Below are positions 17,548-26,424 of a stretch of DNA of 64,000 nucleotides, piece by piece. Under the pieces are notes generated by a model, which ran no database searches, was not told the DNA's origin, and saw nothing but the letters and a program-made list of their open reading frames with translations. The DNA is taken from assembly GCA_035934555.1 (NCBI GenBank), contig DASYXT010000115.1, positions 1 to 64,000 on the forward strand. Direction: 5' to 3'. This stretch comes from DASYXT01 sp035934555. Its GTDB lineage: Bacteria; Verrucomicrobiota; Verrucomicrobiia; Limisphaerales; UBA8199. Every line of letters begins with the position of its first letter. The stretch's first letter is position 1. Made by a program: the position numbers and the translations under genes.

Positions 17548-18516
17548 ATGAAACAGAATCCACTCACTCTTGCCATTGGCATTCTGCTGCTGCTGATCGT
17601 CGGCCTGATGCTGTTTGTGTTCCAGGTGCGCACCTCAGAAGCGGTGGTGATCACGACATTCGGCCGGCCGACGCGCGACATCAACGAGCCTGGGCCACAT
17701 CTGAAACTGCCGTGGCCCATCGAGCGGGTCCATCGCCTGGACCAGCGCGTGCAGAATTTCGAAGACCGGCTTACTCAGGGACTGACTTCCGACAGTTTCA
17801 ACCTATTGACCTCGGTGTATGTCGGTTGGAAGATTACTGATCCGAAGGTCTTCTTTCCGAAGTTCGCCGACAGTTCGGAGCCAATCGCCCGCGCCGAAGA
17901 GCGGCTGGAGGAAATGCTCAGCAACGCCAAGATGGCGGTCGAGGCCGGACATCCGCTGGCGGATTTCCTGGCCCCGCCAGGCAAAAACAACAAGTTTGAG
18001 CAGATCGAGCTGGAGATTATGAACCAAGTGCAGACGCAGGTGCGCAACAACCATTACGGCCTGGAACTAAAGTTCCTCGGGCTTAAGAAAATCCAATTAC
18101 CGGAAGGGGTCACCACGGCGGTGTTCGAGCGCATGACCAAGGAACGCCAGGTGCTGGCCAGCCGGTCGGAATACGAAGGCCAGGCCGAAGCGCAGAAGAT
18201 TCGCTCGGAAGCCGACCGCAAGGCGCAGGAAGTGCTCTCGGCGGCCGCCAGCCAGGCGACGGCGATTCGCGGCCAGGGCGAAGCCGAAGCGGCCAAGAGC
18301 CTCGCCGTATTTCAGCAGAACCCGGAATTGGCGGTATTCATTTTCGGGTTGAATGCGATGGAAGACTCGCTCAAGGACCGTTCGACGTTGATTTTCGATC
18401 AGCAAACGCCACCGTTTAATCTTTTCCACGGCATCTCCACCAACCTGTACCGCAGCGTCTCAACGAATCTGTTGACTGCGCCCACCCCGGCCACGACGAC
18501 GGTCGCGCACCAGTAA
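17548..18516 (+). CDS. HflC-like SPFH protein
   Basis: 322 residues with one N-terminal transmembrane helix (about 7-27). An SPFH domain follows (VVITTFGRPTRDINEPGPHLKLPWPIERVHRLDQR split across about 33-75), then a long alanine/glutamate-rich helix (EAQKIRSEADRKAQEVLSA). This is HflC architecture; in E. coli, HflC pairs with HflK to form a cage around FtsH. Here it is followed after 1 base by an HflK-like gene. Which protease the complex serves is not visible in the window, and no ftsH is adjacent. Confidence 0.85.
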   Translation: MKQNPLTLAIGILLLLIVGLMLFVFQVRTSEAVVITTFGRPTRDINEPGPHLKLPWPIERVHRLDQRVQNFEDRLTQGLTSDSFNLLTSVYVGWKITDPKVFFPKFADSSEPIARAEERLEEMLSNAKMAVEAGHPLADFLAPPGKNNKFEQIELEIMNQVQTQVRNNHYGLELKFLGLKKIQLPEGVTTAVFERMTKERQVLASRSEYEGQAEAQKIRSEADRKAQEVLSAAASQATAIRGQGEAEAAKSLAVFQQNPELAVFIFGLNAMEDSLKDRSTLIFDQQTPPFNLFHGISTNLYRSVSTNLLTAPTPATTTVAHQ

Positions 18517-18517
18517 T

Positions 18518-19621
18518 ATGGCTGACCAACCTCATACACACGAAGAACTGCCGCCGCCGGAGACGCATTTCGACGCTGGTTCGCAGGCGCTTTCGGAGGC
18601 GCTGCGCAGCAGTTTCAGCGTCGTCAAAGTGGTGATGCTGGCGTTGTTGCTGGTGTTTTTTGCGTCCGGCGTGTTCGTGGTGGGCCCGCAGGAGCAAGCG
18701 ATGAAAATCCGCCTGGGCCGGCCGGTGGGCGAAGGTCAGAAGGCGCTGCTGGGGCCCGGGCTGTATTTCTCCTGGCCTTACCCCATCGATGAACACATCA
18801 AGGTTCCGATCACCTCGATTCAGACTATCCGCTCGGCCGTGGGTTGGTACGCGACGACGCCGGCCGCCGAGGCCGCCGGCACCGAAACGCCCGCGCCGCC
18901 CGGCTCGCCGCTCAATCCCCTGATTGATGGCTCGGTCTTGACCGCTGACGACAATATCATTCACAGCCGGGTCATTCTGACTTATCACATATCCGACCCG
19001 ATCAGCTACATTTTCAACTTTGTTAATGCTTCCAACGCGGTGCAAAACGACCTGGACAACGCGCTGCTCGAAGCCGCGGGACAGTTTGGGGTGGACGATA
19101 TTTTGCGGCGTAGAGTAGTTGATTATAAGGACGCCATTAAACAGCGAGTAAGTCAATTGGTGACCGAGCAGCACCTGGGGATCGAAGTCGAGGAATGCCA
19201 GGTCGAGAGCCGTCCCCCTCGCCAGGTGCAAGACGCGTTTGATAATGTGCTCAAAGCCGAGGAAAACCGCAGCAAGGTCCTCAATGACGCGCGCAGCTAC
19301 GAGAACCAGGTCCTGAGCCGCTCGAGCGCCGACGCCGATTCGCTCATCAACTCCGCCCAGTCAGACCGTGTGCGGCTGGTTAATGACGTCAGCAGCCAGG
19401 CCAAGCGCTTTAATGAGGTGCTGCCGAAATTCGAGCAAAACCCGGCGCTGTTTGCCCAGCAACGATTGTACGAAACCATGGCGCGCGTCCTTACTAACGC
19501 CCAGGAAAAAATCTACCTGACCCAGGGCGGCAAGGAAAAGGAACTGCGGCTGTTGCTCAACCGCGAGCCGCCGAAGAAACCGGAAGCGCCTGGGGGCGCC
19601 AACCCATCGCCGGCCCCGTGA
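18518..19621 (+). CDS. HflK-like SPFH protein
   Basis: 367 residues: polar N-terminus, one transmembrane helix at about 37-55 (VVKVVMLALLLVFFASGVFVV), SPFH domain (GPQEQAMKIRLGRPVGEGQK, PGLYFSWPYPIDEHIKVP), coiled region and a Pro-rich tail. N-terminal cytosolic tail length and sequence fit HflK. It is the third SPFH gene of the operon, 1 base after the HflC-like gene and 30 before the P-type ATPase. Confidence 0.85.
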   Translation: MADQPHTHEELPPPETHFDAGSQALSEALRSSFSVVKVVMLALLLVFFASGVFVVGPQEQAMKIRLGRPVGEGQKALLGPGLYFSWPYPIDEHIKVPITSIQTIRSAVGWYATTPAAEAAGTETPAPPGSPLNPLIDGSVLTADDNIIHSRVILTYHISDPISYIFNFVNASNAVQNDLDNALLEAAGQFGVDDILRRRVVDYKDAIKQRVSQLVTEQHLGIEVEECQVESRPPRQVQDAFDNVLKAEENRSKVLNDARSYENQVLSRSSADADSLINSAQSDRVRLVNDVSSQAKRFNEVLPKFEQNPALFAQQRLYETMARVLTNAQEKIYLTQGGKEKELRLLLNREPPKKPEAPGGANPSPAP

Positions 19622-19651
19622 CCGGCGCCTATAATGAAGCTGAATTAACGT

Positions 19652-21667
19652 ATGCAAGTCACGTCTTTGTTAAGCCGCCACGAAGCGCACGACCACGATG
19701 ATGGCTGCGGGTGTGGCCACGACCACGAACACGCGCCCGTCCGGCTCTGGCAGACGCTCGTTGGGGTGGTATTTGTCCTCAACGCGTTTATTGTCGATTG
19801 GGCCTTCGACCACGGCCAGAACGTCGCCAGCGCCAGCGCCTTCCTGGGTGCCATTATCCTCGGCTACCCGATTGTGTGGACGGCAATGAAGGATATTTAC
19901 CGCGGCATTCTCAGCATCAACGAATTGGTGGCCATCGCAGTGCTGGCGGCCTTTGCTTCGACCGATTACAAGACCGCCGGCGTGGTTGCGTTTTTCATGT
20001 TGATGGGCGAAATCATCGAGACCCGCACCGCCGAAGGCGCGCGCGCTTCCATCGAATCCCTGATCAAGTTGACCCCCACCAAAGCCCGCCGCCTGACGAA
20101 GACCGGCGAAGAAGAAGTTGCGGCGAGCGAACTGGCGGTCGGGGATGTCATCCGCATCCGTCCGGGGGATAATGTCGCAGCCGACGGCGTGATCCTTTCC
20201 GGCCAGGGCTCGTTTAACCAGGCGACGATCACGGGTGAATCGCTGCCGGCAGATAAGAAGCCCGGCGACGAAGTTTTTGCCGGCACGCAAAACCTGACCG
20301 GCGTGCTGGAAATCAAAGTCAGCCGCGCCGGCCAGGACACTACCTTGGGCCGCGTGCGCGAGCTGATCCTCGCGGCGGAGAAGACCAAGCTGCCGATCAT
20401 GAAGATCGTGGACCAGTACATGGGCTTTTACACGCCGTTGGTGCTGGTGATCGCGGCGCTGGTTTGGGCGTTTACCCGCAACCTGAACAATGTCATTTCG
20501 GTGATTATTTTCAGTTGCCCGTGCGCGTTCATCCTGGCGACGCCCACGGCGATGGTCGCCGCGCTGTCGGCCGCCGCGCGTCTGGGCATTCTGATCAAGA
20601 ACGTCGCCGATATCGAATTGGCGGCAAAAATCAACGCGTTCGTCTTCGACAAAACGGGCACGCTGACCACCGGCGAATTGGCTGTCAGCCGCCTGGCACC
20701 CCTCGGTGATACCAAACCCGCCGAATTGCTTCGTCTTGCGGCCTCGGCCGAGAAATACAGCAATCATCCGACGGCCAAGGCGCTGGCGCTGCTGGCCGCA
20801 GATGCCGGCGTGCCGCTGGTCGAGCCGAAGGATTTCGCCGAAACCGCCGGACGCGGCATCAAAGCGCAGGTAAATGGGGATGCGGTGCTGGTGGGCCGCG
20901 CGCAATGGTTGCGCGACAACGGCGTGAAAGAGGATTTTCTGCATTCGGTGGACTTGAACGAGACGGAAGGCTGGAGCCTGATTTTTGTGGCACGCGGCAG
21001 CCGTTGCATTGGTTGGGTGGGCCTGCAAGACCAGACGAGGGCCGAAGCGCGCGAGTCGCTGACCGAACTGAAGGAGAACGGCGTCCGGCGCATCGCGATG
21101 ATTTCGGGTGACCGGCAGGCGGTGGCGACACGGGTGGCCAAAGAGATTGGCTGCGAGGAATCCAAAGGCGAATGCCTGCCGCAGAACAAGGTCGAATTTG
21201 TCCGGGGCGTTAAGAGCAAAGGCTACCAGGTGGCAGTAGTCGGTGATGGGGTGAATGACGCGCCGGCGCTGGCAGCGGGGGACATCGGCATCGCGATGGG
21301 CGCCGCCGGCAGCGAGGTCGCCATCCACAGCGCGACCATCGCGCTGATGAATAACGACCTGCGACGCCTGCCGTTCCTGGTGAAGCTCTCACGCAGCACG
21401 CGCAGTGTCATTAACCAGAATTTCCTGTTTGGGCTGCTGTTCATCATCGGCGGCATGACGCTGGCCGCGCTGGGCAAGGTGCCGCCGGTGCTGGCCGCGG
21501 CGATGCATACCGGCGGCTCGCTTATCGTGGTGTTCAACAGCGCTCGCCTGGTGCGCAAAGGCGAAGAACTCGAGCATTATCAACCGGTTCCGGTTGCGCC
21601 CAAACCCTCCCGCCCGGCGCCGCCCACCCCGGCGTCCAGACCGGAACTGGAACCCAAGGTGGCCTGA
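19652..21667 (+). CDS. heavy-metal (Zn/Cd/Pb-type) P1B ATPase
   Basis: 671 residues. It exports soft divalent metals using ATP. Hallmarks: TGES at 194-197 (actuator), transmembrane Cys289-Pro-Cys291, phosphorylation site DKTGT from Asp333, HP in YSNHPTAKA, and GDGVND at 531-536. Instead of an N-terminal HMA domain there is a short His/Asp/Cys tail (HDHDDGCGCGHDHEH, about 13-27) that probably binds the metal. Length is slightly short for ZntA because of this. The C-terminus is Pro-rich. Its location inside an SPFH/ABC operon is unusual; cotranscription implies a link between metal export and envelope quality control (inference). Confidence 0.92.
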   Translation: MQVTSLLSRHEAHDHDDGCGCGHDHEHAPVRLWQTLVGVVFVLNAFIVDWAFDHGQNVASASAFLGAIILGYPIVWTAMKDIYRGILSINELVAIAVLAAFASTDYKTAGVVAFFMLMGEIIETRTAEGARASIESLIKLTPTKARRLTKTGEEEVAASELAVGDVIRIRPGDNVAADGVILSGQGSFNQATITGESLPADKKPGDEVFAGTQNLTGVLEIKVSRAGQDTTLGRVRELILAAEKTKLPIMKIVDQYMGFYTPLVLVIAALVWAFTRNLNNVISVIIFSCPCAFILATPTAMVAALSAAARLGILIKNVADIELAAKINAFVFDKTGTLTTGELAVSRLAPLGDTKPAELLRLAASAEKYSNHPTAKALALLAADAGVPLVEPKDFAETAGRGIKAQVNGDAVLVGRAQWLRDNGVKEDFLHSVDLNETEGWSLIFVARGSRCIGWVGLQDQTRAEARESLTELKENGVRRIAMISGDRQAVATRVAKEIGCEESKGECLPQNKVEFVRGVKSKGYQVAVVGDGVNDAPALAAGDIGIAMGAAGSEVAIHSATIALMNNDLRRLPFLVKLSRSTRSVINQNFLFGLLFIIGGMTLAALGKVPPVLAAAMHTGGSLIVVFNSARLVRKGEELEHYQPVPVAPKPSRPAPPTPASRPELEPKVA

Positions 21668-21681
21668 GGGTAAAGTGCATT

Positions 21682-21885
21682 ATGAGCGCTGCTGAAATTC
21701 TTGATCAGATCGAAAAACTCTCCTCAGAAGAGCAGAAACGGGTGTTTACTGCCTTAGCCGAAAAGATCATCCGAACCTCGAGCCCGGATGCGAAGAAGTG
21801 GCTTGGGAAGAAACTCTCCTTCGAGGAAGCCTGCGACGTTGTGTTCCGTGAAAATAAGGAGCTGCTGAGCCTTCTGGCCAAGTGA
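21682..21885 (+). CDS. antitoxin-like small protein of a Doc-type module
   Basis: 67 residues, mostly helical and charged (SAAEILDQIEKLSSEEQKRV), with no transmembrane segment. It precedes and overlaps by 4 bases a Doc-like reading frame, the usual arrangement of antitoxin then toxin. The sequence resembles short addiction-module proteins that accompany Doc toxins, but I cannot assign a named family. Since the partner has lost its catalytic core, this may be a relic or may have another use. Confidence 0.55.
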   Translation: MSAAEILDQIEKLSSEEQKRVFTALAEKIIRTSSPDAKKWLGKKLSFEEACDVVFRENKELLSLLAK

Positions 21886-22106
21886 GCGAGCCAATATTCC
21901 TGACTCTTGATGAAGTTTTGGACATTCACGCGCGAAGCCTTGCCGAGCATGGAGGCATGGCCGGCATGCGTGAGCCTGGGCTGGTTGACTCGGCCCTGGC
22001 CTCAGCCCAGAACTGCTTTCTCGCTATGATCGCATTGGCTGAAAAGAGCATGACCAAACAGGATTTAGCGATTCTCTTCCGCAAGGCCGCACAACCCAGC
22101 AGCTAA
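21882..22106 (+). pseudogene. Doc (Fic-fold) toxin with catalytic core deleted
   Basis: 74 residues starting at GTG within the antitoxin stop. Residues 1-45 match the Doc N-terminus (FLTLDEVLDIHARSL, GMREPGLVDSALASAQ). The last 25 or so (ALAEKSMTKQDLAILFRKAA) match the usual Doc C-terminus. The middle 70-80 residues, including the HPFxDGNKR Fic motif that binds ATP and transfers phosphate, are missing. So this looks like an in-frame internal deletion and the product cannot be an active toxin. Full Doc proteins are about 125 residues. Confidence 0.7.
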
Positions 22107-22110
22107 CCAC

Positions 22111-23325
22111 ATGCCCGCAACCCTCACCTCACTTACTGCGCCGACCGATGCCACGCCGGTGCCCACCGGCGAGACGGTGGTTTCCGTTCGCGGCCTGACG
22201 AAGGTCTTCAAAGATTTCTGGAACCGCCCCAAAGCTCGCGCGGTGGACAATGTGGATTTCGATGTGCGCAAAGGCGAAGTGTTCGGATTACTAGGGCCGA
22301 ACGGCTCCGGCAAATCCACGACGGTGAAACTCCTGCTGGGCCTGCTGCATCCGACCAAAGGCCATCTGGAGGTGTTTGGCCATTCGCCTCGGCATGTGGC
22401 CACCAAAGCGCGCATCGGTTATCTGCCCGAGGAATCCTATCTTTATCGATATCTCAACTCGCGGGAGACGCTCGAGTTCTTCGGCAACCTCTTCGAGTTG
22501 CCGAGGAAGGACCGTCATCAGCGCAGCGAGCAGTTACTCGAGATGGTTGGCTTGAGCCAGGCGCATTTGCGCGCGGTGGGCGAGTTTTCCAAAGGCATGC
22601 AACGCCGCATTGGCCTGGCCCAGGCGCTCATTAATGATCCGGACCTGGTGATTCTCGACGAACCCACCTCGGGCCTGGACCCCATCGGCTGCCGCGAAGT
22701 CAAGGACCTCATTCTCGCTTTAGCACGCCGGGGAAAGACCGTCATCCTCAGCAGCCATTTGCTGTCAGACGTCGAGGATGTCTGCGACCGCGTCGTGATC
22801 TATTACGGCGGCAAAATCCAGGCGATGGGCACCCTGCGCGAATTGCTCGCCACGCCCGACACGATCCGCATCACCACACCCAATCTGTCCCGTCCAACCC
22901 TCGAACGGGTCCTGGAAGTCATTCGGAAGGACGTCGCCGAGGATAGAGTGCGCATCGATACTCCCACGCAGAACCTCGAAAGCTATTTCCTGCAAGTGGT
23001 CCATAATGCGCGACGCGCCGCCGCCGAAACCTCCGGCGCGATGTCCGGCGCGCGGGTCGCCGCTTACTTGCGCGGCAATGCCGAAGAGAAACCCGTCGGC
23101 GATAAGCTTCTGGAACGCCTCACCGCGCCTGCACCGGCCTCCACTCCCGCGCCTGCGTCCGCCGCGCCCGAGCCGTCGGTCGATGAACAAAGGCTGGCGG
23201 CGCTGGCCAAACCGGCCGCCGAAGCGGAAACCCCGGCGCCCAAACCTGCCCCCACCGCTGAGCAAACGGCGGAATTGGAGAAGGCGAACGAAAAGCTCGC
23301 TGGGCTGATGAGCAAACCGAAATAA
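22111..23325 (+). CDS. ABC transporter ATP-binding protein
   Basis: 404 residues. ABC ATPase of the NatA/CcmA-like type that serves ABC-2 permeases: Walker A GPNGSGKST (about 66-74), signature FSKGMQRRIGLAQA, Walker B DLVILDEPTSGLDP, His switch SSHLL. The last 110 residues are an Ala/Pro-rich tail with little structure, then a short helical end (ELEKANEKLAGLM). It lies 24 bases before a permease gene, and an upstream permease (14508) in the same operon lacks its own ATPase, so it may power both. Confidence 0.9.
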   Translation: MPATLTSLTAPTDATPVPTGETVVSVRGLTKVFKDFWNRPKARAVDNVDFDVRKGEVFGLLGPNGSGKSTTVKLLLGLLHPTKGHLEVFGHSPRHVATKARIGYLPEESYLYRYLNSRETLEFFGNLFELPRKDRHQRSEQLLEMVGLSQAHLRAVGEFSKGMQRRIGLAQALINDPDLVILDEPTSGLDPIGCREVKDLILALARRGKTVILSSHLLSDVEDVCDRVVIYYGGKIQAMGTLRELLATPDTIRITTPNLSRPTLERVLEVIRKDVAEDRVRIDTPTQNLESYFLQVVHNARRAAAETSGAMSGARVAAYLRGNAEEKPVGDKLLERLTAPAPASTPAPASAAPEPSVDEQRLAALAKPAAEAETPAPKPAPTAEQTAELEKANEKLAGLMSKPK

Positions 23326-23349
23326 TCCACCGGCGACGCGCGCGTTTCT

Positions 23350-24741
23350 ATGCAGCAAATCTTTGCGATGGCGTGGCTGACCTGGAAAGCGGCGTTTCGG
23401 TTCCGGCTGTTCCTGGTCATCGCCGGCTTGCTGCTACTCTCGGTGATCGGCCTGCCGTTGCTGGTTAAGGACGATGGCACCGCGCGCGGGTTCACGCAAA
23501 TTCTGCTCACCTACACCCTGGGGATCATCAGCACGTTGCTGGGGATCTCGACGCTTTGGCTGGCCTGCGGCACTTTGGCCCGCGACATCGAGGAGTGTCA
23601 AATTCAGGTCGTCGCCACGAAACCAATTGCGCGCTGGCAAATCTGGCTCGGTAAATGGCTCGGCATCGTTTCGCTCAACGCGCTGCTGCTGGCGATTTCC
23701 GGCGGTGCGGTCTATGGCATGCTGCAATGGCGCGCCGACCGCCTTCCGCTGGCCGAGCAAAAGGTTCTGCGCAATGAAGTGCTGGTTGCCCGCGCCTCGG
23801 TCAAGCCGCCGGATCATCATGCCGAAATTGAGCAGCAAACCGATGAACTGCTCAAAGAGCGCCTGGAAAAAGTTCCCCTGGACCGCGACAGCATCGCCCA
23901 GGTGCGCCAGCAAATCCGCGAACAGATCAAGGCCAGCAAACAAATCGTCCCGCCCGGCTACTCGCGCGAGTGGACCCTGGACCTGGGTATGGCGCGCTTT
24001 TCACTCCACGATCAACCCCTGTTCCTGCGGATCAAGTTTAATGCCGCGCAAAAACCCGCGTCCGGGACCATCGACGGGTTTTGGCAAGTCGGCCTGCCGG
24101 AGGGCAACACGCGCCCCTGGTTCAGCGGTCCGCTCAGTTTGGCGCCGGATTCCTTTCACGAGTTCCGCATCCCGCCCAACCTTTTTGACAGCCAGGGCAA
24201 GCTCACCGTCAGTTTCCTCAACGTGCCGGAAAATCCCACGGTGCTGTTCCCGCTCGAAGACGGCATTGAGGTGCTCTACCGCGAGGGCGGTTTTGGCCTT
24301 AACTACATCCGCGGCCTGGGAATCATCCTGTGCTGGATGGCATTGTTGGCTGCTCTCGGCCTGGCAGCAGCCAGTTTCCTCTCTTTTCCGGTGGCGGCCT
24401 TCTTCTCGCTCGGGTTGCTGACGCTGGTGCTGGCCAGCGGAACAATGGCCAATGCCGTCAGTGAGGGCACGATTGCCAATTGGAACGCCGAGAAAGGCAC
24501 CAAAGGCTGGTCCCCCGCCGATATCGTCGTCATTCCCACCTTCAAAGCGATTCTACGCGTCATTAGCCTGGCCAAGGACTTCTCACCAGTCGATTCCCTC
24601 AGCAGCGGTCGGAGCATCACCTGGACGGAGTTAGGGCTGGCGTTCGCGCAAATCGTGCTGCTGCTCAGCGGCGGCCTGGCGGTCTTCGGCATGGTTGTGC
24701 TGACCCGCCGCGAATTGGCCACCGCCCAAGGCACCCAATGA
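23350..24741 (+). CDS. ABC-2 type transporter permease with large periplasmic domain
   Basis: 463 residues. Hydrophobic helices near 14-36, 50-70 and 98-120, then a soluble region of about 180 residues (130-310) with charged helices and beta-rich segments. Four or five more helices follow (about 320-455). The pattern matches ABC-2 permeases of the gldF/NosY type with a large extracytoplasmic insert. It pairs with the preceding ATPase and overlaps the next gene by 4 bases. Confidence 0.82.
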   Translation: MQQIFAMAWLTWKAAFRFRLFLVIAGLLLLSVIGLPLLVKDDGTARGFTQILLTYTLGIISTLLGISTLWLACGTLARDIEECQIQVVATKPIARWQIWLGKWLGIVSLNALLLAISGGAVYGMLQWRADRLPLAEQKVLRNEVLVARASVKPPDHHAEIEQQTDELLKERLEKVPLDRDSIAQVRQQIREQIKASKQIVPPGYSREWTLDLGMARFSLHDQPLFLRIKFNAAQKPASGTIDGFWQVGLPEGNTRPWFSGPLSLAPDSFHEFRIPPNLFDSQGKLTVSFLNVPENPTVLFPLEDGIEVLYREGGFGLNYIRGLGIILCWMALLAALGLAAASFLSFPVAAFFSLGLLTLVLASGTMANAVSEGTIANWNAEKGTKGWSPADIVVIPTFKAILRVISLAKDFSPVDSLSSGRSITWTELGLAFAQIVLLLSGGLAVFGMVVLTRRELATAQGTQ

Positions 24742-26273
24742 GCCCGCGGCTTAAAAAGGTCCTCCTGCTGCTTTTGGCCGCAGCGCTGCTCGCCGGCGTA
24801 TCGCGAGTGCAGCGCTCGCTCAACCAGGACCGGGACAATCTCGGTTTGACCCGGGTCGAGCCGCTCGAAAATGCGCCGCCCGTGCTGGCCTTCACCACCG
24901 TGGCCCTCGGCGGGTTCCGCGGGTTGATCTCAAACGTGCTCTGGATTCGGGCCAGCGACCTGCAGGACGAGGACAAATACTTCGAGATGGCGCAACTGGC
25001 CGATTGGATTACCAAGCTGGAGCCGCATTATGTGCAGGTCTGGCTCGAACAGGCCTGGAACATGGCCTATAACATCTCGGTTAAGTTTACGGATTTCTCC
25101 GACCGTTGGCGCTGGGTCAACCGTGGCATCGAGCTGTTGCGCGACGATGGGTTGCGGTATAACCCGAACGAGACCCTCATTTACCGCGAGCTGGCGTGGT
25201 TTTTCCAGCACAAGCTCGGGCAGCCGCTTGATGACGCCAACATTTATTACAAGCAGCAGTGGGCCAATCAAATGGCCGAAGTCTTCGGCAAGAAAAAACC
25301 GAATCTGGATGAACTGATTCATCCCCAAACAGAGGACCAGCGCGCCCGCCGGCGCCTGCTCATCGAGCGCTATAAAATGGACCCCGAGTTCATGAAATAC
25401 GTGGACCAGGAGTACGGCCCGTTGGAATGGCGGTTGCCCGAAGCGCACGCGATTTATTGGGCGGCGCTCGGCTTGAAAAAGGCCCAGGAAAATCCGACCA
25501 AAATCAAACAAGACGATCTGATCACCCTGCACCGCGTCATTTATCAGTCCATGCAGATGAGTTTCCACCGCGGCCGGATGATAGCGAATCCCTTTACCAA
25601 AAGTTTCGAGATGGCGCCGAATCTGGACATCGTAGCCAAGGTGAATGCTGCTTACGTGCAGGCGGTCAAGGAGGACCCGAAAGACCGCGACAACATCCAA
25701 CGCGCCCACAAGAATTTCCTCCGCGACGCCGTCTATTTCCTTTATGTGTATCACCGGCTCGAAGATGCGAAGTATTGGTTCGATTATCTCGGGCGGCAAT
25801 TCCCCCATGAAGCCTTGAGCGGGTATGATACCAATTCGCTTCCGGGCCATATACGGCTGGACGATTACGCGATGTCCCGCATCCAGGAAGACACTGGCGA
25901 GGCGATGGACCCCAAACGCGTCGAGGCGATCATTGAGGGTCTGCTGGTTAATTCGTACACCAGCATGCTTATTGGCGAAGATGGCCGCGCGGCCGGCTAT
26001 GCATTGCTGGCGCAGAAACTCCGCGAAACCTACGAGAGCAAAACCGCGTTTCGTAAGGAAGCTATTCCGATTCCGACCCTGGAGGAAGCCAAGCGAGACA
26101 TCGTCAACCGCATGCTCGACCCTGAACGCGGCCTGCCCTTCGAGCAGCGGGCCGTGCTGCGCACCCGGCTCGGCCTTGGCCCCGAGCCGGCCACCCCGGC
26201 CGGCAGCACCAATGCGGTTCCGGCGGAGCCGGGGACCAATGCAGTTCCCGAGCGGGCCCCAGCCGGTCAGTGA
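24738..26273 (+). CDS. TPR-like protein with N-terminal membrane anchor
   Basis: 511 residues. A single N-terminal hydrophobic helix (LKKVLLLLLAAALLAGV) serves as signal or anchor. The rest is helical and resembles tetratricopeptide repeats (FEMAQLADWITKLEPHYVQVW, LIYRELAWFFQHKLGQ). It ends in a Pro/Ala/Asn low-complexity tail with two copies of a TNAVP motif. It is translationally coupled to the ABC permease (ATGA overlap) and is probably an accessory of the transporter. No named family recognised. Confidence 0.7.
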   Translation: MSPRLKKVLLLLLAAALLAGVSRVQRSLNQDRDNLGLTRVEPLENAPPVLAFTTVALGGFRGLISNVLWIRASDLQDEDKYFEMAQLADWITKLEPHYVQVWLEQAWNMAYNISVKFTDFSDRWRWVNRGIELLRDDGLRYNPNETLIYRELAWFFQHKLGQPLDDANIYYKQQWANQMAEVFGKKKPNLDELIHPQTEDQRARRRLLIERYKMDPEFMKYVDQEYGPLEWRLPEAHAIYWAALGLKKAQENPTKIKQDDLITLHRVIYQSMQMSFHRGRMIANPFTKSFEMAPNLDIVAKVNAAYVQAVKEDPKDRDNIQRAHKNFLRDAVYFLYVYHRLEDAKYWFDYLGRQFPHEALSGYDTNSLPGHIRLDDYAMSRIQEDTGEAMDPKRVEAIIEGLLVNSYTSMLIGEDGRAAGYALLAQKLRETYESKTAFRKEAIPIPTLEEAKRDIVNRMLDPERGLPFEQRAVLRTRLGLGPEPATPAGSTNAVPAEPGTNAVPERAPAGQ

Positions 26274-26299
26274 TTCTCGATTTTCGGTTCAATCACGCC

Positions 26300-26392
26300 A
26301 CATGAACCACAAAGAGCAGTGGCTTCTCCTCAGGCCTCTGCGCTCTCTGCCCCTCTGCGTTTTGGGTTTACTCTGCGGTTTGTGTTCTTTGC
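26300..26392. repeat. degenerate CGCAGAG-type spacer repeat
   Basis: Read on the minus strand, 26392-26300 has irregularly spaced CGCAAAG and CGCAGAG words (CGCAAAG, ACAAAC, CGCAGAG, CGCAGAG, GGCAGAG, CGCAGAG) and ends with CTTTGTGGTTC. This kind of purine-rich CGCAGAG text recurs in intergenic DNA of many unrelated bacteria, in my experience. It fills most of the 150-base gap between the TPR-like gene and the carbamoyltransferase. A perfect -10 hexamer TATAAT follows at 26402-26407. Confidence 0.5.
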
Positions 26393-26424
26393 GGCCGCTC
26401 TTATAATCCCCTCGCAAAAATGAA

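Noticed and set aside
19670..21328. 552-residue open frame antisense to the P-type ATPase
   Set aside because: It mirrors a gene with complete catalytic motifs; the antisense product is Arg/His-rich with no family features, as expected in GC-rich DNA.
21882..22106. active Doc toxin
   Set aside because: The Fic catalytic motif is absent, so only the ends of the family remain.
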